A stretch of DNA of 64,000 nt from contig NZ_CP151943.1 in the NCBI RefSeq assembly GCF_038592905.1, positions 4,972,501 through 5,036,500 of the forward strand, read 5' to 3'. Every line of letters begins with the position of its first letter. Position 1 is the first letter of the stretch. The notes under the pieces were generated by a model. It saw only the letters and a program-made list of their open reading frames with translations, had not been told where the DNA came from and did no database searches. The DNA comes from Neobacillus sp. FSL H8-0543. GTDB lineage: Bacteria > Bacillota > Bacilli > Bacillales > Cytobacillaceae. Position numbers and translations under genes: made by a program. Positions 62,661 to 64,000 of this stretch are shown piece after piece.

Positions 62661-63813
62661 TAAAAAGCTCAACATTTTGTATACGACAATACTCAACAAG
62701 GGATTGTAGAAGGGTATCAATATCACTTTTAGTATTATGGTAGGAGAAACTTACACGCAGTGCACTGTCAGCTAGAGCACGGTTAATTCCAAGTGATTCG
62801 AGCACAGAAGGACCGCGGGAAATCGCTGATTTAGATTTACAAGCTGCTGCACTGGAAATAAATATATCCCTGGAATCAAGGAATTCTACCACTTTTATAT
62901 TATGAAGACCGGGTAGCGAGAAATTTACAATATGTGGTGCTCCTTGCTTATTGGAATTTAACAAGGCTTTTGGTACTAGTTGGACTATCTCATCGATACA
63001 ATAATCCCGAAGCTCTTTCATATGCAAAATATCCTCTTGCATATTGGCAAAGGTAATTCGTACCGCTTCACCAAAAGCACTAATAAAAGCAGTGTTTTCT
63101 GTTCCCGAGCGCAAACCGTTTTCCTGTCCACCGCCTAGAACACTTGAAAACATTTTTGTACCCTTTTTCACGTACAGTGCACCAATCCCTTTGGGACCAT
63201 GTATTTTATGGGCACTTATACTAATTAGGTCGGCTCCAATGCTCGCTGCAGTGAAGGAGAGCTTTCCATAGCCCTGTACCGCATCACAATGTAATAGGGC
63301 GGGGGATTGTTTTTTTCTAATGATTTGTTTAATCTCGTTTATCTGGAAAATACAACCAATTTCATTATTAACCAACATCACACTTACAAGGACAGTCTTG
63401 TCATTAATCGCATGTTCCAATTCTTCCAAGTCTAGTACGCCATTAGGTGCGGAAATATAGCTCACAGTCCATCCCTGTTTTTTAAAATCCCTGATTGTTT
63501 TTGTAACAGCAGCGTGTTCAGCAACTGTGGTAACGATATGATTACCATATTTGGAATTAGCCAAGCATGCTCCCTTGATAGCAAGATTGTCAGACTCGGT
63601 ACCACCTGAAGTAAAATAGATTTCATCAAATTCTGCTTCAAGCGAATCTGCAATGATTTGACGTGCATGATTAAGCTCCAACTTACTTTCCTTGCCTAGA
63701 CGGTATAATGATGAAGGATTGCCGTATACCTCCGTAAGCATTTTCACCACTTTCTTCGTTACATCTGGGTATGGTTTAGTCGTTGCGCAATTATCTAAAT
63801 AAATTTCGGGCAT
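62653..63813 (-). CDS. Cysteine desulfurase, class V aminotransferase family
   Basis: 386 residues from the ATG at 63813 (GGAAGTGAG 7-8 nt upstream; GTG 63825 sits inside that site). Fold type I PLP enzyme of the NifS/IscS family: YLDNCATTKP at the start, TSGGTESDNLAIKG, AVQGYGK and the PLP lysine Lys203 in ISAHKIHGPKG. The catalytic cysteine is probably Cys325 in SAAACKSKSAISRG. It transfers cysteine sulfur to partner proteins for Fe-S clusters, tRNA thiolation or thiamine. In Bacillus, genes of this type often stand next to thiI; the neighbour would lie downstream at lower coordinates, where it is absent. Confidence 0.92.
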   Translation of the reverse strand: MPEIYLDNCATTKPYPDVTKKVVKMLTEVYGNPSSLYRLGKESKLELNHARQIIADSLEAEFDEIYFTSGGTESDNLAIKGACLANSKYGNHIVTTVAEHAAVTKTIRDFKKQGWTVSYISAPNGVLDLEELEHAINDKTVLVSVMLVNNEIGCIFQINEIKQIIRKKQSPALLHCDAVQGYGKLSFTAASIGADLISISAHKIHGPKGIGALYVKKGTKMFSSVLGGGQENGLRSGTENTAFISAFGEAVRITFANMQEDILHMKELRDYCIDEIVQLVPKALLNSNKQGAPHIVNFSLPGLHNIKVVEFLDSRDIFISSAAACKSKSAISRGPSVLESLGINRALADSALRVSFSYHNTKSDIDTLLQSLVEYCRIQNVELFKK

Positions 63814-64000
63814 TTGGATTCTCACTTCCTAATGAATAGAAAACTCGTTCTTTTGATACTTAGTCTCTATTATTGTAACAATTAAAAACATAGTTAGTAA
63901 AATGACAAATTAACAATTTGTAGCTTTATAGCCCACGCAATATTTTTTAAAAAATATGTAGGAAAAAAATATATTTAACCGTAAAAAATCTCATATTCCA

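Overview
The window looks like chromosome of a low-GC, Gram-positive, spore-former-type Bacillaceae member (Bacillus/Neobacillus-like). The grounds are AT-rich genes with strong AGGAGG ribosome sites, TTG and GTG starts, lipoprotein signal peptides, cre-type sites, a large SRP RNA with an Alu domain and a type B RNase P RNA. No species can be named from sequence alone.

Layout. 1-5115: a guanine-class purine riboswitch with terminator controls a BmpA-type nucleoside ABC transporter (nupNOPQ-like). 5116-7515: a triple-rhodanese lipoprotein and a small membrane protein. 7516-13563: a visibly GC-richer island with a 904-residue MalT/LuxR-type regulator, four small, mostly membrane, proteins of unknown function, a decayed gene copy and a duplicated leader carrying ATCACCACAT repeats. 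13724-14719: a zinc-free medium-chain oxidoreductase. 15105-56871: a very large L-rhamnose utilisation locus. 57477-58715: an SstT-type Na+/serine symporter. 59083-59840: SRP RNA and RNase P RNA side by side on the minus strand. 60032-61087: a minus-strand XRE regulator operon. 61221-61454: 52-bp tandem repeats. 61600-62560: two tandem membrane proteins. 62653-63813: a cysteine desulfurase.

How the rhamnose locus works. Four secreted GH78-type rhamnosidases (one frameshifted) release L-rhamnose. RhaS/RhaT/RhaP/RhaQ, with a second RhaS, import it, and RhaM interconverts its anomers. RhaA, RhaB and the fused RhaE-RhaW convert it to DHAP plus L-lactate, and LutABC can oxidise the lactate to pyruvate. 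A second, stand-alone aldolase (RhaD) and a sugar isomerase of the L-arabinose/L-fucose isomerase family are also present. A sensing trio (RhaS-like lipoprotein, YesM-type kinase, YesN/AraC-type response regulator) and a DeoR-family repressor sit inside the locus.

The strongest new observation is regulatory. Four promoters share two CCGA-led boxes exactly 20 bp apart, ending in CACC at a fixed distance from a promoter-like element, and each is followed by a cre-like site. They precede the isomerase-rhaM unit, the first two rhamnosidases, rhaS with the third rhamnosidase, and the rhaTPQS operon. I infer that they bind the AraC-type response regulator. A different element, CAAAAATAAACAAAA, lies before rhaEW and rhaD, with variants before the DeoR gene and lutABC. 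I infer that it is the DeoR-family operator. Uptake and extracellular hydrolysis would then be controlled separately from intracellular catabolism.
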